Below are positions 1-9,128 of a stretch of 64,000 nt of DNA, one piece after another; position 1 is the stretch's first letter; every line of letters begins with the position of its first letter. Both the position numbers and the translations under genes were made by a program. The notes under the pieces were generated by a model that did not search any database, was not told the origin of the DNA, and saw only the letters and a program-made list of their open reading frames with translations. This stretch comes from Imbroritus primus (GTDB lineage Bacteria > Pseudomonadota > Gammaproteobacteria > Burkholderiales > Burkholderiaceae): positions 62,001-126,000 of the forward strand of contig AKCV02000023.1 of the NCBI GenBank assembly GCA_000272025.2, read 5' to 3'.

Positions 1-1754
1 TTGATCACGCGCTCGACCAGCGGATGAACCTTGAGGTCTTCCGGAATGGTCGTGATACGTTCAGCCAGACGCTTCAGCTCGGTCACCGGCACGGACGTGT
101 CGGCGGCGTCAGTCCACTTCTTGTTGAGGAACGGCAGCCAGTCTACCGAGAACTTGTTCTTGTAGTTCGACAACACCGGGTCGACCGTGTGCTTGCCGGC
201 ATCCAGCGCGCTGCGGAATGCCTGTGCCAGTTCGTCGCCGTAGGCCGCATCAACCACGCCCTGTGCCGCCAGCTTGTCGGCGTACAGCTTGCGCGTGCCC
301 GGATGCGCGGCAATTTTCTTGTACATCAGCGGCTGGGTGACGGCCGGGGTGTCCTGCTCGTTGTGGCCCAGCTTGCGGTAACAGATGATGTCGACGACCA
401 CGTCCTGGCGGAACTCGGTGCGGTAGTCCACGGCCAGCTGCATGGCGAACACCACGGCTTCGGGATCATCGCCGTTCACGTGCAGGACCGGGGCCTCGAT
501 CATCTTGACCACGTCCGAGCAATACAGCGTCGAACGGCTGTCGCGCGGGTCCGAGGTGGTAAAGCCAATCTGGTTGTTGATGACGATGTGTACAGTACCA
601 CCGGTACCGTAGCCACGCGTCTGGGCCAGGTTCAGCGTTTCCATGACCACACCCTGGCCGGCAAAAGCAGCGTCGCCGTGCACCAGCACCGGCAGTACCT
701 GCGTGCCTTGGACGTCGCCACGGCGCTCCTGGCGCGCCTTGACGGAACCCTCGACCACCGGGTTGACGATCTCGAGGTGCGACGGGTTGAAGGCCAGCGA
801 CAGGTGAACCGGGCCGCCCGCGGTCGAGACATCGCTTGAGAAGCCTTTGTGGTACTTCACGTCACCGGCCGGCAGGTCATCGACGTGCTTGCCTTCGAAT
901 TCGGCGAACAGGTCGGCGGGCATCTTGCCCAGCGTGTTGACCAGCACGTTCAGACGGCCACGGTGGGCCATGCCGATGATGATTTCCTGCACGCCCTTGA
1001 CACCGCCGTGCTGGATCAGTTCGTCCATGGCGGCGATGAAGCTCTCGCCACCTTCAAGCGAGAAACGCTTCTGGCCGACATACTTGGTGTGGAGGAAGCG
1101 CTCGAGGCCTTCGGCGGCCGTCAGGCGCTCCAGGATGTGCTTTTTCTTTTCGGTGCTGAACACCGGCTTGGTACGGCTGCTTTCGAGCCGTTCCTGCCAC
1201 CAGCGCTTCTGCGTCTGGTCGCTGATGTACATGAACTCGGCGCCGATGTTGCTCGAATACGTCTCGCGCAGGTTGGTGAGCAGCTCGCGCAGGCTCATCG
1301 AATCCTTGCCGAAATACGTGTTGTTCGTGTTGAAGACGATATCGAGATCGGCATCGGAGAAGCCGTAGAACGCCGGGTCGAGATCCGGCACGTCCGGGCG
1401 TTCCTGGCGCTTGAGCGGATCGAGGTCGGCCCAGCGCAGGCCGATATTGCGGTAGGCGGCGATCAGCTGCGTCACGGCGACACGCTTGCGGCCCATCTCG
1501 GCATCGGCGGAAGCAACGATGGTGCGGATCGGACCCTGCTTGGCGCGCTCGGCGAACGAGGCGATGATCGGCGCATGCGGCACGTCGCGTGCATCGCTGC
1601 CATCCACGGCAGGCACGTTCTGCATCGCGTCGAAATATGCGCGCCAGTTGTCGGGTACGGAGGTGGGATTGTCCAGATAGGCTTCGTACAGCTCTTCCAC
1701 GTACGGCGCGTTGCCGCCAAAGAGGTACGAGTTGCTCTTGTATTGCTGCATCAT
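1..1754 (-). CDS. sucA: 2-oxoglutarate dehydrogenase E1 component, C-terminal end outside window
   Basis: Thiamine-diphosphate-dependent E1 subunit of the 2-oxoglutarate dehydrogenase complex, which decarboxylates 2-oxoglutarate and passes the succinyl group to SucB in the TCA cycle. The gene starts at an ATG (1754) in a double-ATG context behind the Shine-Dalgarno AAAGGTGAGC, and 584 codons are visible before the window edge; full-length family members have about 930-950 residues, so the C-terminal third is missing only because of the boundary. Family landmarks are the N-terminal SucB-binding helix (MMQQYKSNSYLFGGNAPYVE), GMAHRGRLNVL, DAAFAGQG, and the cofactor motif HVNGDDPEAV (around residue 427) followed by the GHNEQD segment. 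sucB and lpd presumably follow beyond position 1. The identification is very secure. Confidence 0.96.
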   Translation of the reverse strand, partial: MMQQYKSNSYLFGGNAPYVEELYEAYLDNPTSVPDNWRAYFDAMQNVPAVDGSDARDVPHAPIIASFAERAKQGPIRTIVASADAEMGRKRVAVTQLIAAYRNIGLRWADLDPLKRQERPDVPDLDPAFYGFSDADLDIVFNTNNTYFGKDSMSLRELLTNLRETYSSNIGAEFMYISDQTQKRWWQERLESSRTKPVFSTEKKKHILERLTAAEGLERFLHTKYVGQKRFSLEGGESFIAAMDELIQHGGVKGVQEIIIGMAHRGRLNVLVNTLGKMPADLFAEFEGKHVDDLPAGDVKYHKGFSSDVSTAGGPVHLSLAFNPSHLEIVNPVVEGSVKARQERRGDVQGTQVLPVLVHGDAAFAGQGVVMETLNLAQTRGYGTGGTVHIVINNQIGFTTSDPRDSRSTLYCSDVVKMIEAPVLHVNGDDPEAVVFAMQLAVDYRTEFRQDVVVDIICYRKLGHNEQDTPAVTQPLMYKKIAAHPGTRKLYADKLAAQGVVDAAYGDELAQAFRSALDAGKHTVDPVLSNYKNKFSVDWLPFLNKKWTDAADTSVPVTELKRLAERITTIPEDLKVHPLVERVI

Positions 1755-2158
1755 TGGGTGCTCACCTTTCTTCGGGTCTGCCGAAGTTCAGCGGGTTAAT
1801 CTAACCTTCCGCGACACGGCTTGACCGGTTAGCGGATTGCAAACATGTCTTTTCTGGACAAGTTGTGCGGGGAAGGACCTGAAGGCGTCTTCGAGGGCGC
1901 TTCGAAAGTCGCAAGCATAGCACGGCCCACCCAGCATTTGTGCGGCAATAACGAGATATGTTGAAAGTGCCACACCCCGCCGGAGAATGTTGCGGCGCAA
2001 CAGTTTGCGGGGCATGGCAGACCGCCAGGCGGGTATCCGGGCCAGGGGTCGGCCAGCCCCCCGGCACACTACGGACGCGATGTCGACTGCAATGCTCTTT
2101 TGCTGGAGCAGACCGCCGCGGGCGGCGCTTTTCATCGAGCCGCCCTTACACCCTCCCC
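1755..2158. other. Intergenic region upstream of sucA
   Basis: About 400 bp between the sucA start and the ntrC stop. It must hold the sucA promoter on the minus strand and the 3' end of the ntrBC transcript. A 7-bp GGGCGGC/GCCGCCC hairpin lies at about 2116-2141, just after ntrC, but has no T-run, so it is not called as a terminator. I saw no convincing -35/-10 pair and no protein-like reading frame. Confidence 0.5.
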
Positions 2159-3640
2159 TCAGTCGAAGCCCAGTTCCTGCAGCTTGCGGGTGATGGTATT
2201 GCGGCCGATGCCCAGGCGCGAGGCAGCTTCCACCCGGCGTCCGCGCGTCACGCCTAGCGCAGCCTCCAGCACGGCCCGCTCGAAGCGCTGCGTCAAAGCC
2301 TCCATGACCTCCGGCTGACCGGCCTCGAGCATGCTGCGAGCCTCGGCGGCCAGCAGAGGCTCCCAACCCCCGGCGGTCGACGGGCTCGGAATCACCATGC
2401 CTCCAACTTCAGCTGTTGGCGACGGCGGCTGGGCAGCAAGCGCCTCGGCATCCGTCGTGCCGCCGTCTGCCGCCGGGATCCGCACGGCCTGCTGAATCAG
2501 GTCAGCCGGCAGGTCCTTGATCTCGATAGTCTGTGCCGGCGCCATCACCGTCAGCCAATTGCACAGGTTCTCGAGTTGGCGCACATTGCCTGGAAACGGC
2601 AAGCGGCTCACGTAGGCCAGTGCATCATCGGTCATCCGCTTGGGTTCCACGCCCAGTTCGCGCGCGCTCTTCTGCAGGAAATGACGCGCCAGCAGCGTGA
2701 TGTCCTCGGGACGTTCGCGCAACGGCGGCAGGCGCAGGCGAATGACGTTCAGGCGGTGAAACAGGTCTTCGCGAAATAGGCCGTCGCGCACGCGCGCTTC
2801 AAGGTTCTGGTGCGTGGCCGCAATGACCCGCACGTTCGCCTTGAGCGGGTTGTGTCCACCGACCCGGTAGAAATGACCGTCGGACAGCACGCGCAGCAAG
2901 CGGGTCTGCAGGTCGAAGGGCATATCGCCAATCTCGTCGAGAAACAGTGTGCCGCCTTCGGCCTGCTCAAAGCGGCCGCGCCGCATGGTCTGCGCGCCGG
3001 TGAAAGCGCCACGCTCATGGCCGAACAGTTCCGATTCAAGCAGGTCCTTGGGAATTGCCGCGGTATTCAGGGCGATAAAGGGGCTGCTGGCGCGCGGACT
3101 GTGCTTGTGCAGCGCGCGGGCCACCAACTCCTTGCCGGTACCGGATTCGCCAGTGATCATGACGGTGACATTCGACTGCGACAGGCGGCCGATGGCGCGG
3201 AACACATCCTGCATGGCCGGCGCCTGGCCGAGGATCTCCGGCGCTTCGGCGCTGCGGTCGTCAAACTCCTCCTCGCGCAGGCTTTCGTCTAGGGCGCGGC
3301 GGATCAGTTCGACGGCGCGGTCAATGTCGAACGGCTTGGCGAGATACTCGAACGCCCCGCCCTGGAACGCGGCGACGGCGCTGTCCAGATCCGAGTAGGC
3401 GGTCATGACGATCACCGGCAAACCGGGGTGACGCGCCTTGATGGCCTGCAGTAGATCGAGGCCCGAACCGCCAGGCATGCGGATATCGGACACCAGGACT
3501 TGCGGGGTTTCATCCTCGAGCGCGAGCAGCGCGTCGCGGACATTGGTAAAGCTGCGGCTCAGCAGGCTTTCACGGGCGAGGGCCTTTTCGAGGACCCATC
3601 GGATCGACTGGTCGTCATCTACTATCCAGATCGGTTTCAT
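2159..3640 (-). CDS. ntrC: Nitrogen regulation response regulator NtrC (NR(I))
   Basis: Cytoplasmic sigma-54 activator that turns on glnA and other nitrogen-assimilation genes when phosphorylated by NtrB. The 493 residues show three domains: a receiver (1-120) with the acidic pocket VDDDQS and phospho-acceptor Asp52 in LVSDIRMPG; an AAA+ domain with Walker A GESGTGKE (164-171) and the sigma-54 contact loop GAFTGA (211-216); and a C-terminal Fis-type helix-turn-helix (about 445-493, ending GRNTITRKLQELGFD). The Gly/Pro/Ala-rich linker before the DNA-binding domain (about 385-425) is longer than in enteric NtrC (about 470 residues). The gene lies 45 bp downstream of ntrB and is probably co-transcribed with it. 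Confidence 0.96.
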   Translation of the reverse strand: MKPIWIVDDDQSIRWVLEKALARESLLSRSFTNVRDALLALEDETPQVLVSDIRMPGGSGLDLLQAIKARHPGLPVIVMTAYSDLDSAVAAFQGGAFEYLAKPFDIDRAVELIRRALDESLREEEFDDRSAEAPEILGQAPAMQDVFRAIGRLSQSNVTVMITGESGTGKELVARALHKHSPRASSPFIALNTAAIPKDLLESELFGHERGAFTGAQTMRRGRFEQAEGGTLFLDEIGDMPFDLQTRLLRVLSDGHFYRVGGHNPLKANVRVIAATHQNLEARVRDGLFREDLFHRLNVIRLRLPPLRERPEDITLLARHFLQKSARELGVEPKRMTDDALAYVSRLPFPGNVRQLENLCNWLTVMAPAQTIEIKDLPADLIQQAVRIPAADGGTTDAEALAAQPPSPTAEVGGMVIPSPSTAGGWEPLLAAEARSMLEAGQPEVMEALTQRFERAVLEAALGVTRGRRVEAASRLGIGRNTITRKLQELGFD

Positions 3641-3685
3641 ATGCGTGGTCGTCTGCGTGTGATGGTTGGCACCCGCGGCCGCCGC

Positions 3686-4780
3686 TCAATGCAGCGGCAA
3701 CAGGATGCGGAAATCGGTCTGTCCGGGCCGGCTGTCGCATTCGATCAAGCCTTCATGCTGCTGCACGAAGGTCTGCGCAAGCGTCAGTCCGAGTCCGCTG
3801 CCACCATCCCTGCCCGATACCAGCGGATAGAAGATGCGCTCGCGGATGTCTTCCGGTATGCCCGGCCCGTTGTCGATGACATGCAAGTCCAATGCCAGCT
3901 TGTGCAGTTTCTTGGCGATGGTCACCTTGCGCGCGATACGCGTGCGCAGGATGATCTGCGCACTGCCCTGCCGCATCTGCTCGGCCAGCGCCTGCGCGGC
4001 GTTGTGGACGATGTTCAGTACGGCCTGGATCAGTTGCTCCTTATCGCCGAGCAGCTCGGGAAGGCTCGCATCGTAATCGCGGATCACGCGCAGGCCGTTC
4101 GGAAATTCCGCCAGCACAACCGAGCGCACGCGTTCGAGCACCTCATGGATATTTACGCTGGAAACGATATGCGGATGGCGATGCGGCTCAAGCAGGCGGT
4201 CGACCAGCGTCTGCAGCCGGTCTGCCTCCTTGATGATGACTTGCGTGTACTCGCGTAGCGCACGCTCGGGCAACTCGAACTCCAGCAACTGCGCAGCGCC
4301 GCGAATGCCGCCGAGCGGGTTCTTGATCTCGTGCGCCAGATTGCGGATAAGTTCCTTGTTGGCGGCCGTCAGGTCGAGGATGCGCTCCTCGCGGTCGCTG
4401 CGGATTTTCTGGTCGTTGGGCAGAAGTTCGAGCAGGACGGTATCGTCGCTACCTTCCAGCGCGGCGATCACGGCGTGCACGTGTAGCGATTCCTGCCCGG
4501 GGCGCTCAAGGAGAATATCCTGGCGACGTGCATCGACTTCGCCGAGCAGGACACCGGCCGTGAGGTCGCGCAGGCTGTCGATCGACGGAAACACATCAGT
4601 CAGCGCCTGCTGCACCAGCACCTTGCGCGACGCAGCTGTCAGCGCCTCGGCTGCCGGGTTCGCGTATTCGATCTTCCAGTCCGGCAGACGCACGAGAAAC
4701 ACCGGATTGGAAATCACATCGAGCCCGGCATGGACGCCGGGAACAACCTTATGCATGTAGCCTCTCGTCGCGTTCGTCAT
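3686..4780 (-). CDS. ntrB: Nitrogen regulation sensor histidine kinase NtrB (NR(II))
   Basis: Soluble histidine kinase/phosphatase, controlled by PII proteins, that phosphorylates and dephosphorylates NtrC according to nitrogen supply. Its 364 residues contain an N-terminal PAS-like region (about 15-120; NPVFLVRLPDWKIEYANPAA), an H-box with the phosphorylated His150 (LAHEIKNPLGGIRGAAQLL), an N-box (VLNIVHNAAQA), a G1 box (DNGPGIP) and a G2 box (GGSGLGLTLA). There are no membrane segments, as expected for NtrB. The ATG at 4780 gives the usual family length. The gene sits 46 bp after the DUF4124-type gene and 45 bp before ntrC, so ntrB-ntrC form one unit; the strong glnA hairpin upstream makes a separate promoter or partial read-through likely. 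Confidence 0.96.
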   Translation of the reverse strand: MTNATRGYMHKVVPGVHAGLDVISNPVFLVRLPDWKIEYANPAAEALTAASRKVLVQQALTDVFPSIDSLRDLTAGVLLGEVDARRQDILLERPGQESLHVHAVIAALEGSDDTVLLELLPNDQKIRSDREERILDLTAANKELIRNLAHEIKNPLGGIRGAAQLLEFELPERALREYTQVIIKEADRLQTLVDRLLEPHRHPHIVSSVNIHEVLERVRSVVLAEFPNGLRVIRDYDASLPELLGDKEQLIQAVLNIVHNAAQALAEQMRQGSAQIILRTRIARKVTIAKKLHKLALDLHVIDNGPGIPEDIRERIFYPLVSGRDGGSGLGLTLAQTFVQQHEGLIECDSRPGQTDFRILLPLH

Positions 4781-4826
4781 CGTGTGCCCGATGGCACGGC
4801 GGCCGAGCGGTGCATCCGCGTGGCCG

Positions 4827-5372
4827 CTATTCCTTCAATGCCGACAGCTCGCGGCGGATGGCGGAGATGTTCGCCTCGCTGCGGGCAATGTCTTCCTTGA
4901 GTCCAGCAACCCGGTCCAGGTATTTCTGGTAGTTGCGCTCGTTGCCGAGACGCTCCGGTTCACCGTTGTTGTATTCGCGCTTGAGAGCCGCCAGCTTGCC
5001 TTCCTCGTCGCTCAGCTCACGTTCCAGAACGCCCCGCCGCTCGCTGTCACGCGTGCGCTGGGTCGCGCTGTCGATGCGCGGGAAAGCGCCGCCGCCCGCA
5101 GCCCCGGGGCTGACCGGAGCCGAACCGCTGCGCGCCGCCGGCTGTCGCGGCGCGGGAATGGTCACGGACTCCTGCAGCGTCAGCTTCCGGCAGCCCTTGG
5201 TATTGCCATTGTTTTTGTATTCCGGCACGCCGTTCGCGCCCGGACACAGGAACACTTCCGACTGCGCCTGGGCCGTGGCCGGCAGCACGAGGCCTACCCC
5301 GGCAACCACAGTGGCGACAGTGGTGGCAATGGCCGCGGCAACGGCGGCGGGGGTCAGACGAAAAGCCAGCAT
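4827..5372 (-). CDS. Secreted DUF4124-type protein with C-terminal coiled coil
   Basis: A 181-residue envelope protein of unknown function. The start at 5372 (MLAFRLTP) gives a clean Sec signal peptide: a long hydrophobic stretch at 9-31, then an ATAQA cleavage site near residue 36. The mature protein begins with a short DUF4124-like module (about 39-70) with Cys43 and Cys61, which could form a disulfide. A Pro/Ala-rich linker follows, and residues about 108-181 are charged and heptad-like (LERELSDEEGKLAALKREY; GLKEDIARSEANISAIRREL), predicting a coiled coil. The frame stays open further upstream into glnA on the same strand, but codon sense there is poor and the signal peptide fixes the start. 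Its place between glnA and ntrB is common in related bacteria; no role in nitrogen control can be read from the sequence. Confidence 0.8.
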   Translation of the reverse strand: MLAFRLTPAAVAAAIATTVATVVAGVGLVLPATAQAQSEVFLCPGANGVPEYKNNGNTKGCRKLTLQESVTIPAPRQPAARSGSAPVSPGAAGGGAFPRIDSATQRTRDSERRGVLERELSDEEGKLAALKREYNNGEPERLGNERNYQKYLDRVAGLKEDIARSEANISAIRRELSALKE

Positions 5373-5411
5373 AGAGCGGTCCCGACAGTGAGGTTGGACC
5401 CTTATTCTAGC

Positions 5412-5457
5412 GACAAAACAAGCAAGGGCGACCGAAGCCGCCCTTGCTTGTTTTGTC
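5412..5457 (-). terminator. Bidirectional-looking intrinsic terminator after glnA
   Basis: Perfect inverted repeat with 19-bp arms (5412-5430 and 5439-5457) and an 8-nt loop. The outer arm ends are A/T tracts (GACAAAACAAG / CTTGTTTTGTC), so a T-rich tail occurs on either strand. It lies 43 bp beyond the glnA stop on the minus strand. Confidence 0.9.
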
Positions 5458-5500
5458 CGGTGCGCCGCGATCCCGTGGCGCACCGGCATGGCCGGCCAGA

Positions 5501-6916
5501 TTACAGCGAGTAATACATGTCGAACTCGATCGGATGAGTCGTCATGCGGAAACGCGTGACTTCCTCCATCTTCAGCGCGATGTAGGCATCGAGCATGGCG
5601 TTCGAGAATACGCCACCGCGCGTGAGGAATTCGCGATCGTTGTCGAGCGCTTCCAGCGCCTGGTCGAGGCTGTGGCACACGGTCGGGATCTTTGCGTCTT
5701 CTTCGGGCGGCAGATCGTACAGGTTCTTGTCCGCGGCTTCGCCCGGATGGATCTTGTTCTGCACGCCATCCAGACCGGCCATCAGCATGGCCGAGAAGGC
5801 CAGGTACGGGTTGGCCATCGGGTCCGGGAAACGCGCTTCGATACGGCGGCCCTTGGGATTGGCAACGTACGGGATGCGGATCGAGGCAGAACGGTTGCGT
5901 GCCGAGTAGGCCAGCTTGACCGGTGCTTCGAAGTGCGGGACGAGACGCTTGTACGAGTTGGTCGTCGGGTTGACGATGGCGTTCAGCGCCTTGGCGTGCT
6001 TGATAATACCGCCAATGTAATACAGCGCGAAGTCCGACAGGCCGGCGTAACCGTTGCCCGCGAACATGTTCTGGCCGTCTTTCCACACCGACTGGTGGAT
6101 GTGCATGCCCGAACCGTTATCGCCAACGATGGGCTTCGGCATGAAGGTCGCGGTCTTGCCGTAGGTGTGGGCCACGTTGTGGACCACGTACTTGAGCATC
6201 TGCGTCCAGTCGGCGCGCTGCACCAGCGTGCTGAACTTGGTACCGATCTCGTTCTGACCCTGGCCGGCCACTTCGTGGTGGTGCACTTCCACGGGGATGC
6301 CGAGCGACTCGAGGATCAGGCACATCTCCGAACGCATGTCCTGGAAGGTATCAACCGGGGCAACCGGGAAATAACCGCCCTTGGTACCCGGGCGATGGCC
6401 GCTGTTGCCGTGTTCGAACTTGGTGCCCGACGACCACGGTGCTTCTTCGGAATCGATCTTGACGAAGCAGCCAGACATGTCCACGTTCCAGGTCACGCCG
6501 TCGAAGATGAAGAATTCGGGTTCCGGACCGAAGTAGGCGGTATCGCCCAGGCCAGTGCTCTTCAGATAGGCTTCGGCGCGACGGGCAATGGAACGCGGGT
6601 CACGGTCGTAACCTTTGCCGTCCGACGGCTCGATCACGTCGCAGGTCAGGACCAGGGTCGGCTCTTCATAGAACGGGTCGATGTAGGCGGTATCGGCATC
6701 CGGCATCAGCAGCATGTCAGACGCTTCGATGCCCTTCCAGCCGGCGATCGACGAACCGTCGAAAGCCTGACCGGATTCCATCTTGTCTTCATCGAACTGC
6801 GAGACGGGAACCGAGACGTGCTGCTCTTTGCCTTTGGTGTCGGTAAAGCGGAAATCGACGAACTTGACGTCGTTTTCCGACACCAGCTTCATCACGTCTG
6901 CAATGCTCTTGGCCAT
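5501..6916 (-). CDS. glnA: Glutamine synthetase, type I
   Basis: ATP-dependent ligation of ammonia to glutamate, the main entry of nitrogen at low ammonium; cytoplasmic dodecamer. The 471-residue length and sequence are typical of GS-I beta. Recognisable parts are the Asp50-type loop region ([12 protein letters not shown]), the catalytic [10 protein letters not shown] segment, the ATP-site block [18 protein letters not shown], and the adenylylation loop [10 protein letters not shown] with Tyr400, so GlnE-type control is expected. The start ATG at 6916 follows the strong site AGGAGAAAGGC. Upstream are a sigma-54 promoter candidate (7010-7025) and an NtrC-type palindrome (7235-7251); downstream is a strong intrinsic terminator. 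It heads the glnA-(DUF4124)-ntrB-ntrC cluster. Confidence 0.98.
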   Translation of the reverse strand: MAKSIADVMKLVSENDVKFVDFRFTDTKGKEQHVSVPVSQFDEDKMESGQAFDGSSIAGWKGIEASDMLLMPDADTAYIDPFYEEPTLVLTCDVIEPSDGKGYDRDPRSIARRAEAYLKSTGLGDTAYFGPEPEFFIFDGVTWNVDMSGCFVKIDSEEAPWSSGTKFEHGNSGHRPGTKGGYFPVAPVDTFQDMRSEMCLILESLGIPVEVHHHEVAGQGQNEIGTKFSTLVQRADWTQMLKYVVHNVAHTYGKTATFMPKPIVGDNGSGMHIHQSVWKDGQNMFAGNGYAGLSDFALYYIGGIIKHAKALNAIVNPTTNSYKRLVPHFEAPVKLAYSARNRSASIRIPYVANPKGRRIEARFPDPMANPYLAFSAMLMAGLDGVQNKIHPGEAADKNLYDLPPEEDAKIPTVCHSLDQALEALDNDREFLTRGGVFSNAMLDAYIALKMEEVTRFRMTTHPIEFDMYYSL

Positions 6917-7009
6917 GCCTTTCTCCTGGGTAAATCGGCGTTCAATCAGTATTGAGGGGTGTGGCAGAACGTTTCCAACGTCCCGCTTGAATCTGTACGA
7001 GGTTATTTA

Positions 7010-7025
7010 GCAGGTTCCATGCCAG
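7010..7025 (-). promoter_or_regulatory. Sigma-54 (RpoN) promoter for glnA
   Basis: Reading on the minus strand, TGGCATGGAACCTGCT matches the sigma-54 consensus TGGCACG-N4-TTGCA. The invariant GG (7024-7023) and GC (7012-7011) are separated by exactly 10 bp. Transcription should start near 6999, giving a leader of about 80 nt before the glnA ATG at 6916. Confidence 0.8.
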
Positions 7026-7234
7026 CGCCCGCCTGGAATCGTGCAACATTCCCGTAAAGCGTGCAGGCGTGCTGCCTCCTTGATCTTTCAGACATTTTTA
7101 TGGGCATGGACGGCCGCCCGTCCGGTTTTCGCGCGTGTGCTTCCCGGCCAATGGCAGGGCGCTCGCCTTGCTGCCGCACCGAAAACGCACCATTTTAGGG
7201 CTCGCGCACAAGAAAAGATCGTATTCTAATGAAT

Positions 7235-7251
7235 TGCACTCAAATAGTGCA
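7235..7251. promoter_or_regulatory. NtrC-type upstream activating site for glnA
   Basis: Perfect 6-5-6 palindrome TGCACT-CAAAT-AGTGCA, the same architecture as the enteric NtrC site TGCAC(C/T)-N5-(G/A)GTGCA. It is centred about 240 bp upstream of the predicted sigma-54 start and abuts the stop codon of the neighbouring CinA-domain gene. A much weaker related sequence (CGCACC at 7186-7191) could be a second half-site. Confidence 0.75.
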
Positions 7252-8061
7252 TCATGCCGCGGGCGGGTCGACAGGCAAATATCCGAGCTGGCTCACACCA
7301 TCGCGCAGCATCGCGAATGCGGCATCGACCTGCTCGGGATCGCCCTTGACGCCCAGGTCGATATGGCGGCGCGCATACAAATCGCCACGCTGGCTGTCTC
7401 CAACCGACGGCAGGCTGAATACGCGCACGCCGGCAAAACGGGCTTCGACCGCTTCCATCAGCGGTGTCAGGGCGGACTCTGGCGCCTCGAATACGAGGAA
7501 GGAACGCTCCATCTGTGCGTTCTGATGAAACATGTCACTGTAGTAGTGGTCCAGCACCCACTCCATCATGGGCCACGCCATGACCGGAAAGCCTGGCATG
7601 AAATGGTGGTCGCGCACCGAAAAGCCCGGGATGCGGTTGTACGAATTGGGAATGATGCGCGCACCCTCCGGGAATTCGCCCATATGGAAGCGGTGACGGT
7701 TGTCCGCCGTGGTGAGGTCCGCCTTGACCGGATCATCGCCCGCGGTTTCAAGAATGCGCTGCTTGATCAGCTCCCGTGCTTCCGGATGCAGCACCAGCGG
7801 CACGCCGAGCGCGGCCGCCACGCACTGGCGTGTGTGATCGTCCGGGGTCGCACCGATCCCGCCAGTGGAAAACACCACGTCGCCCGAGGCCAGCGTCCGC
7901 TCCAGCGTGGCGGTGATGCGCGGGCGGGAGTCCCCGACATACTCGCACCAGTCCAGGGCCAGCCCGCGCACGGACAGCAGTTCGATGGCCTTGCGCAGAT
8001 GCTTGTCCTCGCGGCGCCCGGAGAGGATCTCGTCGCCGATGATGATTAATCCGAATCCCAT
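7252..8061 (-). CDS. CinA N-terminal (MoCF/molybdopterin-binding) domain protein
   Basis: A 269-residue cytoplasmic protein consisting essentially of the MoCF_biosynth domain found at the N terminus of CinA (competence/damage-inducible protein A). Visible hallmarks are GLIIIGDEILSGRREDKH near the N terminus, the SGDVVFSTGGIGATPDDHT block (about 58-76), and a PNSYNRIPGFSVRDHHFMPGFP segment. It lacks the C-terminal NMN-deamidase (PncC) half of full-length CinA (about 410 residues). In some CinA-like proteins this domain hydrolyses nucleotide sugars or ADP-ribose pyrophosphates (COG1058), but the substrate here is unknown. The stop codon touches the NtrC-type site of glnA. The domain call is secure, the function is not. 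Confidence 0.85.
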   Translation of the reverse strand: MGFGLIIIGDEILSGRREDKHLRKAIELLSVRGLALDWCEYVGDSRPRITATLERTLASGDVVFSTGGIGATPDDHTRQCVAAALGVPLVLHPEARELIKQRILETAGDDPVKADLTTADNRHRFHMGEFPEGARIIPNSYNRIPGFSVRDHHFMPGFPVMAWPMMEWVLDHYYSDMFHQNAQMERSFLVFEAPESALTPLMEAVEARFAGVRVFSLPSVGDSQRGDLYARRHIDLGVKGDPEQVDAAFAMLRDGVSQLGYLPVDPPAA

Positions 8062-8123
8062 GTTGACTACGTCTTCCTAGTTTGCTTGTCGATACGGCCG
8101 GTACCCGCCAGCCGGAGTGTTGT

Positions 8124-8987
8124 TCACCCCTGCGGCGGCAAGGCTGGCGGGCGCTCCATCTCGATCACCATCGCCTCATCCTGCGCCGGCCCGCCCTGCT
8201 CGGCGCGCAACCGCGTGAGCGCGCGCAGGCAATAATGCCCGAACCACAGGGCCGAGAATATGAAAATCAGCACGTACATCCACACCGATGCCAGCAGCAC
8301 GAAGGGGAAGAGGAAAATGACCGCAACCGACGATACCCACAGCAGCGTCGGCGCCGATCCCAGCACGCCCATGGCGATACCCATGATGATCATCGGCAAA
8401 CGATGGCGGCGCATCAGCAGCCTGCGCTCCTCGGCCGAGGCATGCAGGGCGAGCGCATCGTAGCTCATTACCCGGTAGGTCAGCCACCCCCACAGCAAGG
8501 GCGGAATCAAGGCGAAGAACGGTGGAATCAGCCAGAGCGGAATGGTGATCAGGCCGACGAACAGCACGGCGAGCGTACATCCGATGGAGTTCAGGGCGCT
8601 GGCCGTGAATGACGCGCCGCGCTTTTTCTCCAGATGTGGATACGAACGATCGAGAAAGCTGATGACACTTGGCACGGAGAACACGCCGATGAACACCAGC
8701 AGCGAAATCACCACCAACGGCACCGTCAGCGCCACCACGATCAGCGGCGCCACCAGCGCCCGCAGCGAGGCCATGCCCAGGGCGTCGAGCGCGCGGTAGA
8801 TCCACGACGTCAGCATCGAAGTTTCGAGGAACCCACGCGCCCCCGCCATGACGGCATCCCAGCTGAAATACAGGATCCCACCCCACACCACTGACGCCAG
8901 CAGAAACGGCAAGACCGTCATCCACAGCATGCGCGGATGCAACTGGCTCAGGACGGCACGGCCAAGGGAGGGAAACAGGTCGGTCAT
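8124..8987 (-). CDS. EI24/CysZ-like multipass membrane protein
   Basis: A 287-residue inner-membrane protein of the EI24 superfamily (DUF540), related to the sulfate permease-like CysZ. Hydrophobic segments occur at roughly 18-40 (MTVLPFLLASVVWGGILYF), 70-105 (LVAPLIVVALTVPLVVISLLV...), 145-190 (GCTLAVLFVGLITIPLWLI), and 215-260 (GVLGSAPTLLWVSSVAVIFLF). The C-terminal tail is cytoplasm-like and acidic/proline-rich. The ATG at 8987 (MTDLFPSLGRAV) is preferred over an in-frame GTG at 9056, since family members begin with this DLFPSL-type amphipathic stretch. No sulfate-assimilation neighbours are present, so a transport role is not supported locally. Confidence 0.75.
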   Translation of the reverse strand: MTDLFPSLGRAVLSQLHPRMLWMTVLPFLLASVVWGGILYFSWDAVMAGARGFLETSMLTSWIYRALDALGMASLRALVAPLIVVALTVPLVVISLLVFIGVFSVPSVISFLDRSYPHLEKKRGASFTASALNSIGCTLAVLFVGLITIPLWLIPPFFALIPPLLWGWLTYRVMSYDALALHASAEERRLLMRRHRLPMIIMGIAMGVLGSAPTLLWVSSVAVIFLFPFVLLASVWMYVLIFIFSALWFGHYCLRALTRLRAEQGGPAQDEAMVIEMERPPALPPQG

Positions 8988-9128
8988 GGGCAAATGGGTG
9001 CGTGGCAGGAGCGCCCCACCTGGAAAACCCAAGGGAGCAGACCGGGGCCGCGGCACGGTGATGAAGAGATGAAAAAGACTAACACAAGGCGCGGGCCGGC
9101 ATGAGGGCCGGCACGACGTATCCCGGGT

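Noticed and set aside
4827-6086. A 419-codon minus-strand frame joining the DUF4124-type protein to sequence overlapping glnA
   Set aside because: The upstream half is an off-frame shadow of glnA and crosses its perfect terminator; the signal peptide at 5372 marks the true start.
9087-9108. Intrinsic terminator after the sterol-desaturase-like gene
   Set aside because: A GCCGGC/GCCGGC stem is present, but it is self-complementary in each arm and not followed by a T-run.
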